Positions 25,450-33,346 of a stretch of 64,000 bases of DNA are shown one piece after another (position 1 is the stretch's first letter; each line of letters starts with the position of its first letter). The stretch is from positions 13,150 to 77,149 of the forward strand of contig CAKTUU010000007.1 in the NCBI GenBank assembly GCA_934621505.1. The letters run 5' to 3'. This DNA comes from an uncultured Clostridia bacterium. GTDB lineage: Bacteria; Bacillota; Clostridia; Christensenellales; Aristaeellaceae. Made by a program: the position numbers and the translations under genes. Under the pieces are notes generated by a model. It was not told the DNA's origin, ran no database searches, and saw nothing but the letters and a program-made list of their open reading frames with translations.

Positions 25450-27060
25450 TTACGCTTCCTGATAATGATCGGGCAAGTCGTTTTCATACAAAACCGTGTC
25501 CCCGGGCTGTACCAGGGTATGCAGCAGCACCGTTGAATCGTTCAGGCTGTCAACACGGTAGGTATTTTCTACCGGAAAGCCCGCTTCCTTCAGCCCCTCC
25601 AAAATAGGGGTTGCACGCCCTTTGCCCACAATGATCGCAATATCCGCGCAATCCGCAATGGACCGGCCAAAATCACGGTTATACTCCGCTTCTTTTTCGC
25701 CCAGCTCCACCATACCCGGAGTAATGATGATGCGGCGCTTGGGAAATTCCTTCAGGACCTTTAGCGCGGCTTTGGCCCCTATGGGGTTGGAGTTAAATGC
25801 GTCGTTAATGATGGTGAAGCTTCCCGGGCGGCTGATCAGTTCCAGGCGGTGCTTGATGGGCTGCAATTTGGCGATGCCATGGGCAATCTGCTTTAGTGTC
25901 AGCCCCAAATCCGACGCTACCGCCGCCGCAAGCAAAATGTTTTGCAGATTATGCTCGCCCAGCAGTCTGGTCTGGCATTCAACGCTGCCCTTATCCTGAA
26001 TGTGCAGCGTAAAGCTGCTGCCCTCCGGCGAAACGCTTACGTTATCGCACCAGCACTGAGCCCGCTCCGGGTTCATGCCGCACAACGTCTTTGTTTTGGC
26101 GGTTTTTTCGTACATCCGGGTGCAGAAAGCGCCGTCGTCATAAAAATAGGCGTGTGAGCCTTCCTGAGGCAGCGCCTCGATCAGCTCATATTTGGTCTTT
26201 GCGACCCGTTCAATGGTATGAAAGGTTTCCAGATGCTGAGGACCTACCGATGAAATAATACCGATGGTAGGATGCACCAAGCGGCACATTTCCTTGATAT
26301 CGCCCACATGCCGCGCACCCATTTCTCCCACAAAAACCTGATAGGAAGGGGTCAGCTTTTCCCGAATGGTGCGGGTAACGCCCATGGGCGTGTTAAAGCT
26401 GGCAGGCGTAATCAGCGTGGGGTATTTTTCGCTTAAAACAGCGCCAAGAATATGCTTGACAGAGGTTTTGCCATAGCTGCCCGTGATGCCGATGCGAATC
26501 AGCCGCGGATTGGACAGCAATTTGCGCCGCGCGTCCCGGAAATAGCACTCGCTGATGGCTTTTTCAATGGGCCAGGCCAGCAGGCCGCTTAAAGCGATTA
26601 CAAGCGGCAGCAGCAATGGCCACAGGCACAGCCAGGGCAGCAGCAGGGCCTTTGCGCCAAAATAGCTGATCAGCGTCATCACCGCAAAATGGACCACATA
26701 CAGCCGCTTCACACGGCCGGTATAAACAAATTTCTTTTTGGCGTGTTTTTCGCTGAACGTGCGTCCAGTCACAAAGCCCGCCAGGCCGCTGACCGGCAGC
26801 AGCAGAATCATGGCCGCAATCCGCCAAAACGCAGACGCGCCGCGCACCGCTACCAGATCAAACAGGTATAGCAGCGCCACCATAGCAACTGACGAGCACA
26901 CCCCCGGAAGCAGGCTGTGAACCGGGTTGCGCTTTAACGCGCGAAAATAGCCGGGAAACTGGTAGCTTTCCAGCTGAAAATAATGCAAAATCCCTCTGGA
27001 AGCAAACAGGCAGCAACAAACCGGCGCCAATACTGCCAGCCAAATCTCCAGCTGATTCAT
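25450..27060 (-). CDS. MurF-type Mur ligase with N-terminal membrane domain
   Basis: A 536-residue protein. Residues 1-165 contain about five hydrophobic helices (near 5-20, 53-72, 78-100, 122-137 and 140-162) instead of the UDP-MurNAc-binding domain of ordinary MurF. From residue 190 there is a complete Mur ligase core: P-loop GITGSYGKTS (191-200), VGEMGARHVGDI, SSVGPQHLETF, LLGEHNLQNILLAAAVA, and the C-terminal domain with INDAFNSNPIGAKAAL and ITPGMVELGEKE. The likely reaction is ATP-dependent addition of D-Ala-D-Ala to a muropeptide at the membrane. ddl lies 15 bases downstream, which supports that role. Confidence 0.82.
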   Translation of the reverse strand: MNQLEIWLAVLAPVCCCLFASRGILHYFQLESYQFPGYFRALKRNPVHSLLPGVCSSVAMVALLYLFDLVAVRGASAFWRIAAMILLLPVSGLAGFVTGRTFSEKHAKKKFVYTGRVKRLYVVHFAVMTLISYFGAKALLLPWLCLWPLLLPLVIALSGLLAWPIEKAISECYFRDARRKLLSNPRLIRIGITGSYGKTSVKHILGAVLSEKYPTLITPASFNTPMGVTRTIREKLTPSYQVFVGEMGARHVGDIKEMCRLVHPTIGIISSVGPQHLETFHTIERVAKTKYELIEALPQEGSHAYFYDDGAFCTRMYEKTAKTKTLCGMNPERAQCWCDNVSVSPEGSSFTLHIQDKGSVECQTRLLGEHNLQNILLAAAVASDLGLTLKQIAHGIAKLQPIKHRLELISRPGSFTIINDAFNSNPIGAKAALKVLKEFPKRRIIITPGMVELGEKEAEYNRDFGRSIADCADIAIIVGKGRATPILEGLKEAGFPVENTYRVDSLNDSTVLLHTLVQPGDTVLYENDLPDHYQEA

Positions 27061-27854
27061 CCCTTATTCGCCTCCAACAAAAATGATTTGACAATCACCA
27101 AAAAGCGCTGCCACTCCTCTACAAAGGCAAAATGGGTGCGCCCCTCAAAAACCACCAGACCAGCGTCGGGGATTTGCTGCTCCATCTGCTGACCCATCCA
27201 CAAAGGGGTTTCCGTATCCTCGCTTCCCCAAATCAGCAAAGTTGGGGACTGGATATCCTTCAGCCGCGGGTACAAATCCTCTGAAACGACCTTTACAAAG
27301 GTTTTGCGCATGTTTTCGCTCAAACGGTTATAATCCGCCGAACCATAACGCCGCCGTAAAGCGGCCTGCCATTTTTCAACCAGACCGGCGATGGGTTTGC
27401 ACTTTTTCAGTTTGTTTAAGAAAGCCTGATACCGTTTATAGCGTTTTTGCCGCTTGCTTTGCCTTTCACTGACAGGCGGCTTGATACCGGCGCCGCCGGT
27501 AATGACCATTTGATGAATCAGCTGTGGATGCCGGCTGGCCAGATAGATGGCCACACGTCCCCCAAAAGAATGAGCGATAATGGATACCTTGTCAATGCCC
27601 AGTTTCTCCAGCAGGATGGCCAGCTGCTCGCCATAGTCCCCTACACCCCATGCCACAGGCGGTTCGCCGCTTTTTCCATGTCCGGGAAAATCTACCGTCA
27701 GCAGGGAAGCGCTGTCCCGAAAGCCGTCCTCGATAAAGGAGAAAATGCTTCCATCGCAGCCCCAGCCGTGAAGCAGCAGCAGCGTTGGGGCCGCCGCGTT
27801 CTCCTTGGGCTGATAGCGGTAAAACAGTTTACAGCCCATGATGGTTGTTTCCAC
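27057..27854 (-). CDS. Alpha/beta-fold hydrolase
   Basis: A 265-residue cytoplasmic hydrolase from a GTG at 27854 with AAAGGGG about 9 bases upstream; an ATG at 27878 lacks such a site. The fold is complete: oxyanion HGWGCDGS, DFPGHGKSGEPP, nucleophile elbow IIAHSFGGRVA, acid in IWGSEDTETP and catalytic His in FEGRTHFAFVEE. The substrate is unknown. The stop overlaps the start of the membrane MurF gene (ATGA), so the two are translated together with ddl, suggesting work on cell-wall precursors or lipid-linked substrates. Confidence 0.82.
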   Translation of the reverse strand: METTIMGCKLFYRYQPKENAAAPTLLLLHGWGCDGSIFSFIEDGFRDSASLLTVDFPGHGKSGEPPVAWGVGDYGEQLAILLEKLGIDKVSIIAHSFGGRVAIYLASRHPQLIHQMVITGGAGIKPPVSERQSKRQKRYKRYQAFLNKLKKCKPIAGLVEKWQAALRRRYGSADYNRLSENMRKTFVKVVSEDLYPRLKDIQSPTLLIWGSEDTETPLWMGQQMEQQIPDAGLVVFEGRTHFAFVEEWQRFLVIVKSFLLEANKG

Positions 27855-27946
27855 AGAAGCATCCCCTTTCCAAAGCATACATTTCTATTTTACCCCATCT
27901 TATGCAAAAAGAAAAGCCATAAGCGCATTTTATGAATGGTTTCGCT

Positions 27947-28432
27947 TTAAATTTGATAAACATACCGCCGTTTTATCCGGCTGATTTCAAAGACAGACCG
28001 GCACCAATCTGGCACAGTCACCGTGCTTTCCAGCACGCAGCCCAGTTTTTCGCAGGTGCGAATGCTGGGCGCATTATCCGGGTCCGTGGTAATGACGAAA
28101 GATCGCATTCCCATCTGGGCAAACAAAGGCATGCACAGGCGGCAGGCGTGCAGCGCCTCGTTTTTGCCCCGGTAGGGAGGATCAATGTGATATCCCAGAT
28201 GCCCCAGATAAAACAGACCGCCGCCTTCCCCAAAACGCAGAGCGATTTCACCGGAAATCTTGTGGGATTCCTGATCCACGATATCAAAAATCATGACCGT
28301 CGCGTCATCCAAACGGGCCAGCCGGTGAACATATTCTCTTGGCCACAGCGATATCAAATCATCCTGAAACATGGAACGATTGCACCGCCCCAACCGTGTA
28401 AAAAGGCGCTCAACCGGCTTTTTCATAGACAT
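27947..28432 (-). CDS. GNAT family N-acetyltransferase
   Basis: A 161-residue acetyltransferase of the RimJ/RimL-like GNAT type. The acetyl-CoA region reads YHIDPPYRGKNEALHACRL and the C-terminal half TTDPDNAPSIRTCEKLGCVLE is the standard NxxSxxxxEKxGF-like motif. The substrate (protein, amine or drug) cannot be told. A terminator-like hairpin separates it from the upstream EF-G paralogue, and no strong ribosome-binding site is seen before the chosen ATG; the ATG two codons later is equally possible. Confidence 0.78.
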   Translation of the reverse strand: MSMKKPVERLFTRLGRCNRSMFQDDLISLWPREYVHRLARLDDATVMIFDIVDQESHKISGEIALRFGEGGGLFYLGHLGYHIDPPYRGKNEALHACRLCMPLFAQMGMRSFVITTDPDNAPSIRTCEKLGCVLESTVTVPDWCRSVFEISRIKRRYVYQI

Positions 28433-28468
28433 TGTACCTTACTCATAGGAGCGTTCCTCACAGAAACA

Positions 28469-28497
28469 GGACCGATGCGTACCACGCGCATCGGTCC
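28469..28497 (-). terminator. Terminator hairpin after the EF-G paralogue
   Basis: A perfect 11-bp stem, GGACCGATGCG and CGCATCGGTCC with a 7-base loop, lies 24 bases past the stop codon. The T-tract after it on the minus strand is interrupted (TGTTTCTGT); on the + strand a longer T-run follows. Confidence 0.6.
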
Positions 28498-28520
28498 CAG
28501 ATTGTTTTTTCGGAAAAGGT

Positions 28521-30602
28521 TTATTCTTCTTCGTCCTCATCCAGCTTGGCGTTTTCGATGATCTTTTGAGCCACGTTGGCAGGCACTTCCTCATAGCGCT
28601 CAAAGTTCATGATGAAGCTGCCGCGGGCCTGGGTCATGGAACGCAGGTCGGTAGCGTACTTGAACATTTCCGCCATGGGGGCTTCGGCAACCAGCTGCTG
28701 CATGCCGTCCACCTGATTCATACCCATGATGCGGCCGCGGCGCTTGTTCATGTCGCCCATGACGTCGCCCATGTATTCGTCAGGCACCAGCACTTCCACA
28801 TGCATAATGGGCTCAAGCAGCACGGGATTGGCTTCCACGCACTTCTTATAGGCGATACGTGCGGCGGTCTTGAAGGCCATTTCAGAGGAATCGACAGGGT
28901 GATAGCTGCCGTCGTACAGCTTGGCGTGCAGACCTACCATCGGGTAACCAGCCAGTACGCCCTTGCGCACATGCTCCCGCAGACCCTTTTCAACAGAGGG
29001 GATGAAGTTGCGGGGCACTACGCCGCCCACAACCGCGTCCTCAAACTCAAAGTCGATGCCGGTATCGCCAATGGGAGAGAACTCGATCCAGACGTCGCCG
29101 AACTGACCATGTCCGCCGGACTGCTTCTTGTGACGGCCCTGCACCTTGATGGTCTTTTTGATGGTTTCACGGTAGGGAATGCGGGGATCCTGCAAATTGG
29201 CCTGAGCGCCAAACTTGCTGGCCAGCTTGGCCCGAATCACATCCAGGTGCAATTCGCCCTGGCCGGACAGCAGGGTTTCGGTGGTTTCCACGTTCTTTTC
29301 CAGCTTGATGGAGGGATCTTCCTCCATCAAACGGGCCAGGCCGCTGAATACCTTGTCTTCCTCACCCTGCTTGGCGGCGAATACGGCCTTGCTGATGCAG
29401 GGAACAGGATATTCGATCGGAGCGTACTTGATGGGCTTGGCGGGGTCGCACAGCGTATCGCCAGTATTGGTGAACTGCAACTTGGACAAAGCGCCCATAT
29501 CGCCGGCGTTCAACTGCTGGGTGCTGATCTGCTTTTTGCCCCGCAGCACATAAATGCCGTTGATTTTTTCCGTCTTGTCCACGGTGGCGTTATACAGGCT
29601 GCCAGCGCCGGACAGGCTGCCGCTCATGACCTTAAACAGGCTCAGCTTGCCAACGAAGGGGTCGGCGATGGTCTTGTACACAAAGGCGCTGAAAGGCTCG
29701 CTGTTCTTGCAGGCGCGGGTTTCTTCCTCGCCGGTTTTGGGATTTTCGCCCGTGTACACGGCATGGTCGGGAGAGGGCAGATAATCCGCCATAACGTCCA
29801 GCAGCTTGACCACGCCTACGCCGGTCAGAGCGGAGCAGGGCAGGATGGGGCAAATCTGGCCGGAAATCATGCCCAGGCGGAAGCCCTGTAAAATTTCCTC
29901 GTGGGACAGTTCGCCTTCATCCAGATATTTCATCATCAAATCATCGTCCGCGCTGGCGGCGGCTTCGGTAATTTCCTCCAAAGCCAAGGCGATATCGTCG
30001 GCCAGTTCGGCGGGCACGGGAATTTCCTTGGGCTTGCCCTTGTTGACACGCTCATAGGCCTTATTTTCCAGCACGTTGACTACGCCGCGGAAGTCAGCGC
30101 CCGCGCCGATGGGCAAAAACAGCGGAACAACGCTGCTGCCAAAGGTATCGCGCAGTTGGGACTGAACCTTCATAAAGTCGGCGTGATCACGGTCCATCTG
30201 GTTCACGATAAACATACGGCCCACGCCGTTCTTGGTGGCGTAATGCCAGGCCTTTTCGGTACCAACGGCCACGCCGCCCACAGCGTTTACCAAAATAGCG
30301 GCCGTTTCCACCACGCGCAGGGGACCCATCATTTCACCGATAAAATCAAAATAGCCGGGCACGTCGATGAAATTGAGCATCTTCTGGTTCCACTCGATGG
30401 GAGCGGTGGCGGCGCTGATGGAAATTTTCCGTTTGATTTCTTCCGCGTCAAAGTCGGTAACGGTGTTGCCGTCCTCAACACGGCCCTGGCGGTCAATTGC
30501 GCCGGCAGCGAAAAGCAAAGCCTCCATCAGCGTGGTTTTGCCCTCGCTGCCATGTCCCATGAGGGCGATATTCCTGATGTCTTTGGTCTGATAGTTAGCC
30601 AT
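28521..30602 (-). CDS. Elongation factor G-like translation GTPase (EF-G paralogue)
   Basis: A 693-residue GTPase with all EF-G domains. It belongs to the EF-G2-like group rather than canonical FusA: P-loop G16HGSEGKT23, switch II D80VPGYFDF where EF-G has DTPGHVDF (Tyr84 in place of the catalytic His), and N134QMD in place of NKMD. Domain IV starts around RETIKKTIKVQGRHKKQSGGHGQFGDV, which keeps the family's conserved loop, and domain V ends in an acidic tail (DEDEEE). Such paralogues are known to bind ribosomes with altered GTPase behaviour; the role here is not known. It is monocistronic with its own promoter. Confidence 0.88.
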   Translation of the reverse strand: MANYQTKDIRNIALMGHGSEGKTTLMEALLFAAGAIDRQGRVEDGNTVTDFDAEEIKRKISISAATAPIEWNQKMLNFIDVPGYFDFIGEMMGPLRVVETAAILVNAVGGVAVGTEKAWHYATKNGVGRMFIVNQMDRDHADFMKVQSQLRDTFGSSVVPLFLPIGAGADFRGVVNVLENKAYERVNKGKPKEIPVPAELADDIALALEEITEAAASADDDLMMKYLDEGELSHEEILQGFRLGMISGQICPILPCSALTGVGVVKLLDVMADYLPSPDHAVYTGENPKTGEEETRACKNSEPFSAFVYKTIADPFVGKLSLFKVMSGSLSGAGSLYNATVDKTEKINGIYVLRGKKQISTQQLNAGDMGALSKLQFTNTGDTLCDPAKPIKYAPIEYPVPCISKAVFAAKQGEEDKVFSGLARLMEEDPSIKLEKNVETTETLLSGQGELHLDVIRAKLASKFGAQANLQDPRIPYRETIKKTIKVQGRHKKQSGGHGQFGDVWIEFSPIGDTGIDFEFEDAVVGGVVPRNFIPSVEKGLREHVRKGVLAGYPMVGLHAKLYDGSYHPVDSSEMAFKTAARIAYKKCVEANPVLLEPIMHVEVLVPDEYMGDVMGDMNKRRGRIMGMNQVDGMQQLVAEAPMAEMFKYATDLRSMTQARGSFIMNFERYEEVPANVAQKIIENAKLDEDEEE

Positions 30603-30711
30603 TATAGATCCCCCTTAACTCGTTTTTTATATAGCGTCTTTTTATCCCCTAATTTGGAGCGATGCCCATGTGAATCCATAAGAAACATATGAACGATTTT
30701 TTATCGTTGCT

Positions 30712-30717
30712 ATTATA
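30712..30717 (-). promoter_or_regulatory. -10 element for the EF-G paralogue gene
   Basis: TATAAT on the minus strand, 110 bases before the start codon. The -35 region is T-rich without a good hexamer. A 6-bp hairpin (AACGAT/ATCGTT, 30692-30709) lies just downstream in the presumed leader. Confidence 0.45.
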
Positions 30718-30768
30718 GCAGATAACAGACAAAAAGAAAAGAAGAAATTTTGAAAAAGCCCGCCAGAT

Positions 30769-31671
30769 TTACAACAGATATTTTTCCTTCAGGTATCCTT
30801 CCAAGTTGCCGTATTCGCTTACCTGAATGCAGTCTATTTTCAATTCTTCCATACAGGCCGTCAAAATCGCCATGCCATGTACCACAATATCCGCCCGCTG
30901 CGGCTGAAGCCACGGCAGTTCATAGCGCTGCTTCAGCGGCATGGGGGCCAGCTGTTCAATGGAATGCCATACGCATTGCCTGCTTAGCTGGAAGCCATGG
31001 ATCGATCCCTTTTGGCTCCACGGAATCTGCTGGACCAACGCAGCCGTGGTGGTAAAGGTGCCGCCTACGCCAATCCACTGCTCCGGTTGGCTTTGGGCAA
31101 ACTGGGGCAGCACAGGGCGCAAAAGCCCTTTGGCGCATTCCACCACTGTCCGCGCCTCCTGCACGCTGGATAAGGGAAGCTGGCGAAAAAGCCGTACCGC
31201 TCCCATCTGCACGCTGGCGGCTGTGGAAACGCCCTTTTCGTCCCCCACTACAAGCTCCGTGGAACCGCCGCCTATGTCGATAACGCCGGTCGGCCCCTTC
31301 TCCATCGCCCCCAGAAAAGACAGCAGTGCCTCTTTTTCGCCGCTGCACACATCCAGCGCCAAACCGGTATGCTCCAGCAGTGCCTGAGCAAATTCCTGCC
31401 GATTTGCGGCGTCCCGCACGGCGCTGGTGGCAAACAGATGCACGGCTTCCGCCCCTGCGGCTTCCGCTTCCTTGCGAAAGCCGGCTACGCTTTCACAGGC
31501 TTTTCGCATCATTTCAGATGAAATCCTTTTCTGCTCGTCCAGAGCGGCAAACACCCGCAGCCCTTCGCGGAAGCGGTGCAGACGGTGCATCTTTCCTTCG
31601 CTGATATCCGCAAGAAGCATTCGCAGAGAGTTTGATCCTATGCCAATGGCAGCGATTCGCAATGGAAACAC
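30769..31671 (-). CDS. Ppx/GppA family phosphatase
   Basis: A 300-residue exopolyphosphatase/guanosine pentaphosphatase-type protein of the ASKHA fold. The phosphate loops AAIGIGSNSLRMLLAD and VIDIGGGSTELVVGD are clear, along with FATSAVRDAANRQEF and the second-domain glycine loop IGVGGTFTTTAAL. It is the short form with only the catalytic fold. It may act on polyphosphate or pppGpp. It follows divIC but a terminator lies between them, so it may depend on read-through or its own promoter. Confidence 0.88.
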   Translation of the reverse strand: MFPLRIAAIGIGSNSLRMLLADISEGKMHRLHRFREGLRVFAALDEQKRISSEMMRKACESVAGFRKEAEAAGAEAVHLFATSAVRDAANRQEFAQALLEHTGLALDVCSGEKEALLSFLGAMEKGPTGVIDIGGGSTELVVGDEKGVSTAASVQMGAVRLFRQLPLSSVQEARTVVECAKGLLRPVLPQFAQSQPEQWIGVGGTFTTTAALVQQIPWSQKGSIHGFQLSRQCVWHSIEQLAPMPLKQRYELPWLQPQRADIVVHGMAILTACMEELKIDCIQVSEYGNLEGYLKEKYLL

Positions 31672-31694
31672 CTCGCCTCATTTGTATTTTTTCA

Positions 31695-31728
31695 CAGAAA
31701 AATCCCTTTGACTATTGCAAAGGGATTT
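31695..31728 (-). terminator. Terminator overlapping the 3' end of divIC
   Basis: Perfect 11-bp arms AAATCCCTTTG (31700-31710) and CAAAGGGATTT (31718-31728) with a 7-base loop; on the minus strand the stem is followed by TTTTTC. One arm consists of the last codons of divIC, so coding and termination share sequence. Confidence 0.75.
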
Positions 31729-32026
31729 CGTCATCGCCATACAGGGCTTCTTTATTGGTAATGACAAAATGCAGTTCATCCGGCATCATATAGCCGTACA
31801 GGGTGCGGGCCTGATTTTCGATGAACGCATCGGTGCCCACCGTATCCAGAGTATTTTTCAGTTCCGTCCGCTGATCCTTCAAAGCTGCCAGACGCAGGCT
31901 GCTGCTCTCATAGGTATCGTTCAGTTCCGCGACCGTCTGGCTCAAATTGCCGCTATACCAGAAAAACACAGCCAAAATACATGCGGATACTGCAATCAGT
32001 ACCCAAATGTTCATGGTCTTGCGCAT
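31712..32026 (-). CDS. divIC: Septum formation initiator family protein (DivIC/FtsB-like)
   Basis: A 104-residue single-pass membrane protein: short N-terminus, one helix (IWVLIAVSACILAVFFWY) and a coiled coil (LSQTVAELNDTYESSSLRLAALKDQRTEL), then the short ARTLYGYMMPDELHF region typical of DivIC/FtsB, which join FtsL in the division complex. The ATG at 32026 is preferred over a TTG three codons earlier that abuts the ribosome-binding site. Its place after yabP-yabQ is the same as in Bacillus subtilis, which supports divIC. Confidence 0.88.
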   Translation of the reverse strand: MRKTMNIWVLIAVSACILAVFFWYSGNLSQTVAELNDTYESSSLRLAALKDQRTELKNTLDTVGTDAFIENQARTLYGYMMPDELHFVITNKEALYGDDEIPLQ

Positions 32027-32050
32027 AGAGGACAACCTGCCTTTACAGTG

Positions 32051-32392
32051 TTATGGGTTGATATGTTCGACGAGTCCGTCGTTTTTCCTGCCATGTGAAA
32101 CGTCTTTTTCTCTTTTTTTCTTCCGTCTGTTCCGAAAAAAACCGCAGATATAAGTGTACAGCCAAAAGCCGATCATCAGGGCCAGCAGCTGATACAGGTG
32201 CGCGCCGTCTGCACCCCGGTAAAGGTTGTAGCCAAAATAGGCCAGCCCTGCGGCAAGAAGCAAAAGCACGTCCCACAGCGGTCCCCAGCGCCTGGCCCTG
32301 GCGGACAGGTTTAACAGCAGCGCCAGCGCCGCCCCGGCGGGAACGGTGGTTAAAAACAGGGCCGCCTGACGGTCGGTTTCAAAAAACAGCAT
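32051..32392 (-). CDS. yabQ: Spore cortex biosynthesis protein YabQ
   Basis: A 113-residue membrane protein starting at an ATG that overlaps the yabP stop (TGATG) with AAGGA 8 bases upstream. Four hydrophobic segments are visible; the N-terminus FFETDRQAALFLTTVPAGAALALL and the basic tail FFRNRRKKKREK fit YabQ, a protein needed for spore cortex formation. Sequence conservation is low in this family, and the call rests largely on its position between yabP and divIC. Confidence 0.8.
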   Translation of the reverse strand: MLFFETDRQAALFLTTVPAGAALALLLNLSARARRWGPLWDVLLLLAAGLAYFGYNLYRGADGAHLYQLLALMIGFWLYTYICGFFRNRRKKKREKDVSHGRKNDGLVEHINP

Positions 32393-32679
32393 CAGGAATT
32401 TTCCTTCTTCCAAAACGCCAGACGACGAATCTGTCTTTTGGGCGTTTCATAAACGACACTGTCCACATGGCCATCCACAAACAGCTTTCCTTCCTCCAGC
32501 AGCAGCCGGGCGATATGCAGGTCACGACCATTCAGAATCAGCATACAGGAATCCAGCTTCAGCACAATCTCTGTTTCATGAAAGCTGCACACATCGGACA
32601 CGCCGGTAATGACGGTATGCCGCCGCTTGTCGATTTGCAGCGAATGATTGGTGCTTTCCACAGCAGGCGCGTTGTTCAT
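32392..32679 (-). CDS. yabP: Sporulation protein YabP
   Basis: A 95-residue YabP/YqfC-type protein. The ATG at 32679 is chosen because AAGGGGG lies 7 bases upstream; the ATG two codons earlier is too close. The family pattern is clear: LQIDKRRHTVITGVSDVCSF, then a beta-rich stretch ending MLILNGRDLHIARLLLEEGKLFVDGHVDSVVYE. YabP is made in the mother cell and is needed for cortex formation in B. subtilis. It heads the yabP-yabQ-divIC run. I could not make out a convincing sporulation-sigma promoter upstream. Confidence 0.88.
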   Translation of the reverse strand: MNNAPAVESTNHSLQIDKRRHTVITGVSDVCSFHETEIVLKLDSCMLILNGRDLHIARLLLEEGKLFVDGHVDSVVYETPKRQIRRLAFWKKENS

Positions 32680-32733
32680 AGCCATTCCCCCTTTTTGCCA
32701 GACTATGCCTGCGAACGGCAAAAAAGAAGGGAC

Positions 32734-32762
32734 TTGACAGAAACGCCTTCTTGCTCTATTAT
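32734..32762 (+). promoter_or_regulatory. Strong sigma-A promoter of bioY
   Basis: TTGACA (32734-32739), a 17-base spacer and TATTAT (32757-32762). It directs transcription into bioY and ends exactly where the palindromic operator starts. Confidence 0.85.
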
Positions 32763-32794
32763 GCGTATACCAAATAAAAATATTTGGTATACGC
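32763..32794 (+). promoter_or_regulatory. Perfect palindromic operator between bioY promoter and ribosome-binding site
   Basis: Arms GCGTATACCAAATA (32763-32776) and TATTTGGTATACGC (32781-32794) are perfectly complementary over 14 bases with a 4-base A loop. They fill the space from the -10 element to the AAGGAGGA ribosome-binding site (32795). The half-site order GTATACC-N14-GGTATAC resembles the biotin repressor BirA layout GTTAACC...GGTTAAC, but the bases differ. It may act as an operator or, in RNA, as a hairpin next to the ribosome-binding site. Confidence 0.75.
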
Positions 32795-32809
32795 AAGGAG
32801 GAATATTTG

Positions 32810-33346
32810 ATGAAACACTCCATCCGGTCAATTTGCCATTGCGCCATTTTGTGCGCCCTGATGATCGTATCCACGCTGTTGCTGCGCTTTACCATTCCCG
32901 GAACCACGGTTATGGTAACATCCCAGTTGTTCTTCGTAGTACTGTACGGCCTTATGTTCAGGGCCCAAACCTGTGTTTTTGCCCTGGGCGCGTACCTGCT
33001 GCTGGGATTGATTGGCCTGCCTGTCTTTTCAGGCGTATGCGGACCGGCCGTTATCTTTACCCCATCCTTTGGTTATCTGGTAGGCTTTGTGGCGGCGGCG
33101 GCAGTCGCGGCCTGGCTGATGAAGCGTTTTGGCAATGCGTGGATCGCCGGCTTTGCGGGACTGGTAACCGTCTATCTGGTGGCGCTGCCCATCATTGCTC
33201 TGGTTGCCCCGGGCAAGGCGCTGGGCGCATTTTTGGGCGCGTATTGCCTGCCTTTCCTGCCTTTGGATACGGCCAAGGTCATTCTGGCGGTTCTGGTGGC
33301 GAAGGCGTTGCGCAAGCGGCTGCCCAGCTCACTGCTGATGGCTTAA
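32810..33346 (+). CDS. bioY: Biotin transporter substrate-binding component BioY
   Basis: S-component of an ECF-type biotin importer; 178 residues with about six membrane helices. The start is the ATG at 32810, 7 bases after AAGGAGGA. The segment LLGLIGLPVFSG followed by a Gly-rich loop and FTPSFGYLVGF is the BioY signature. The energising ECF genes are not nearby, so the protein probably shares a common module or works alone. A strong promoter and a perfect palindrome directly upstream suggest tight control by biotin status. Confidence 0.92.
   Translation: MKHSIRSICHCAILCALMIVSTLLLRFTIPGTTVMVTSQLFFVVLYGLMFRAQTCVFALGAYLLLGLIGLPVFSGVCGPAVIFTPSFGYLVGFVAAAAVAAWLMKRFGNAWIAGFAGLVTVYLVALPIIALVAPGKALGAFLGAYCLPFLPLDTAKVILAVLVAKALRKRLPSSLLMA

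Noticed and set aside
28566..29891. Long open frame on the + strand opposite the EF-G paralogue (441 codons)
   Set aside because: It is an antisense shadow of a conserved, well-matched gene, has no ribosome-binding site and encodes a composition-biased His/Gln-rich product with no family features.
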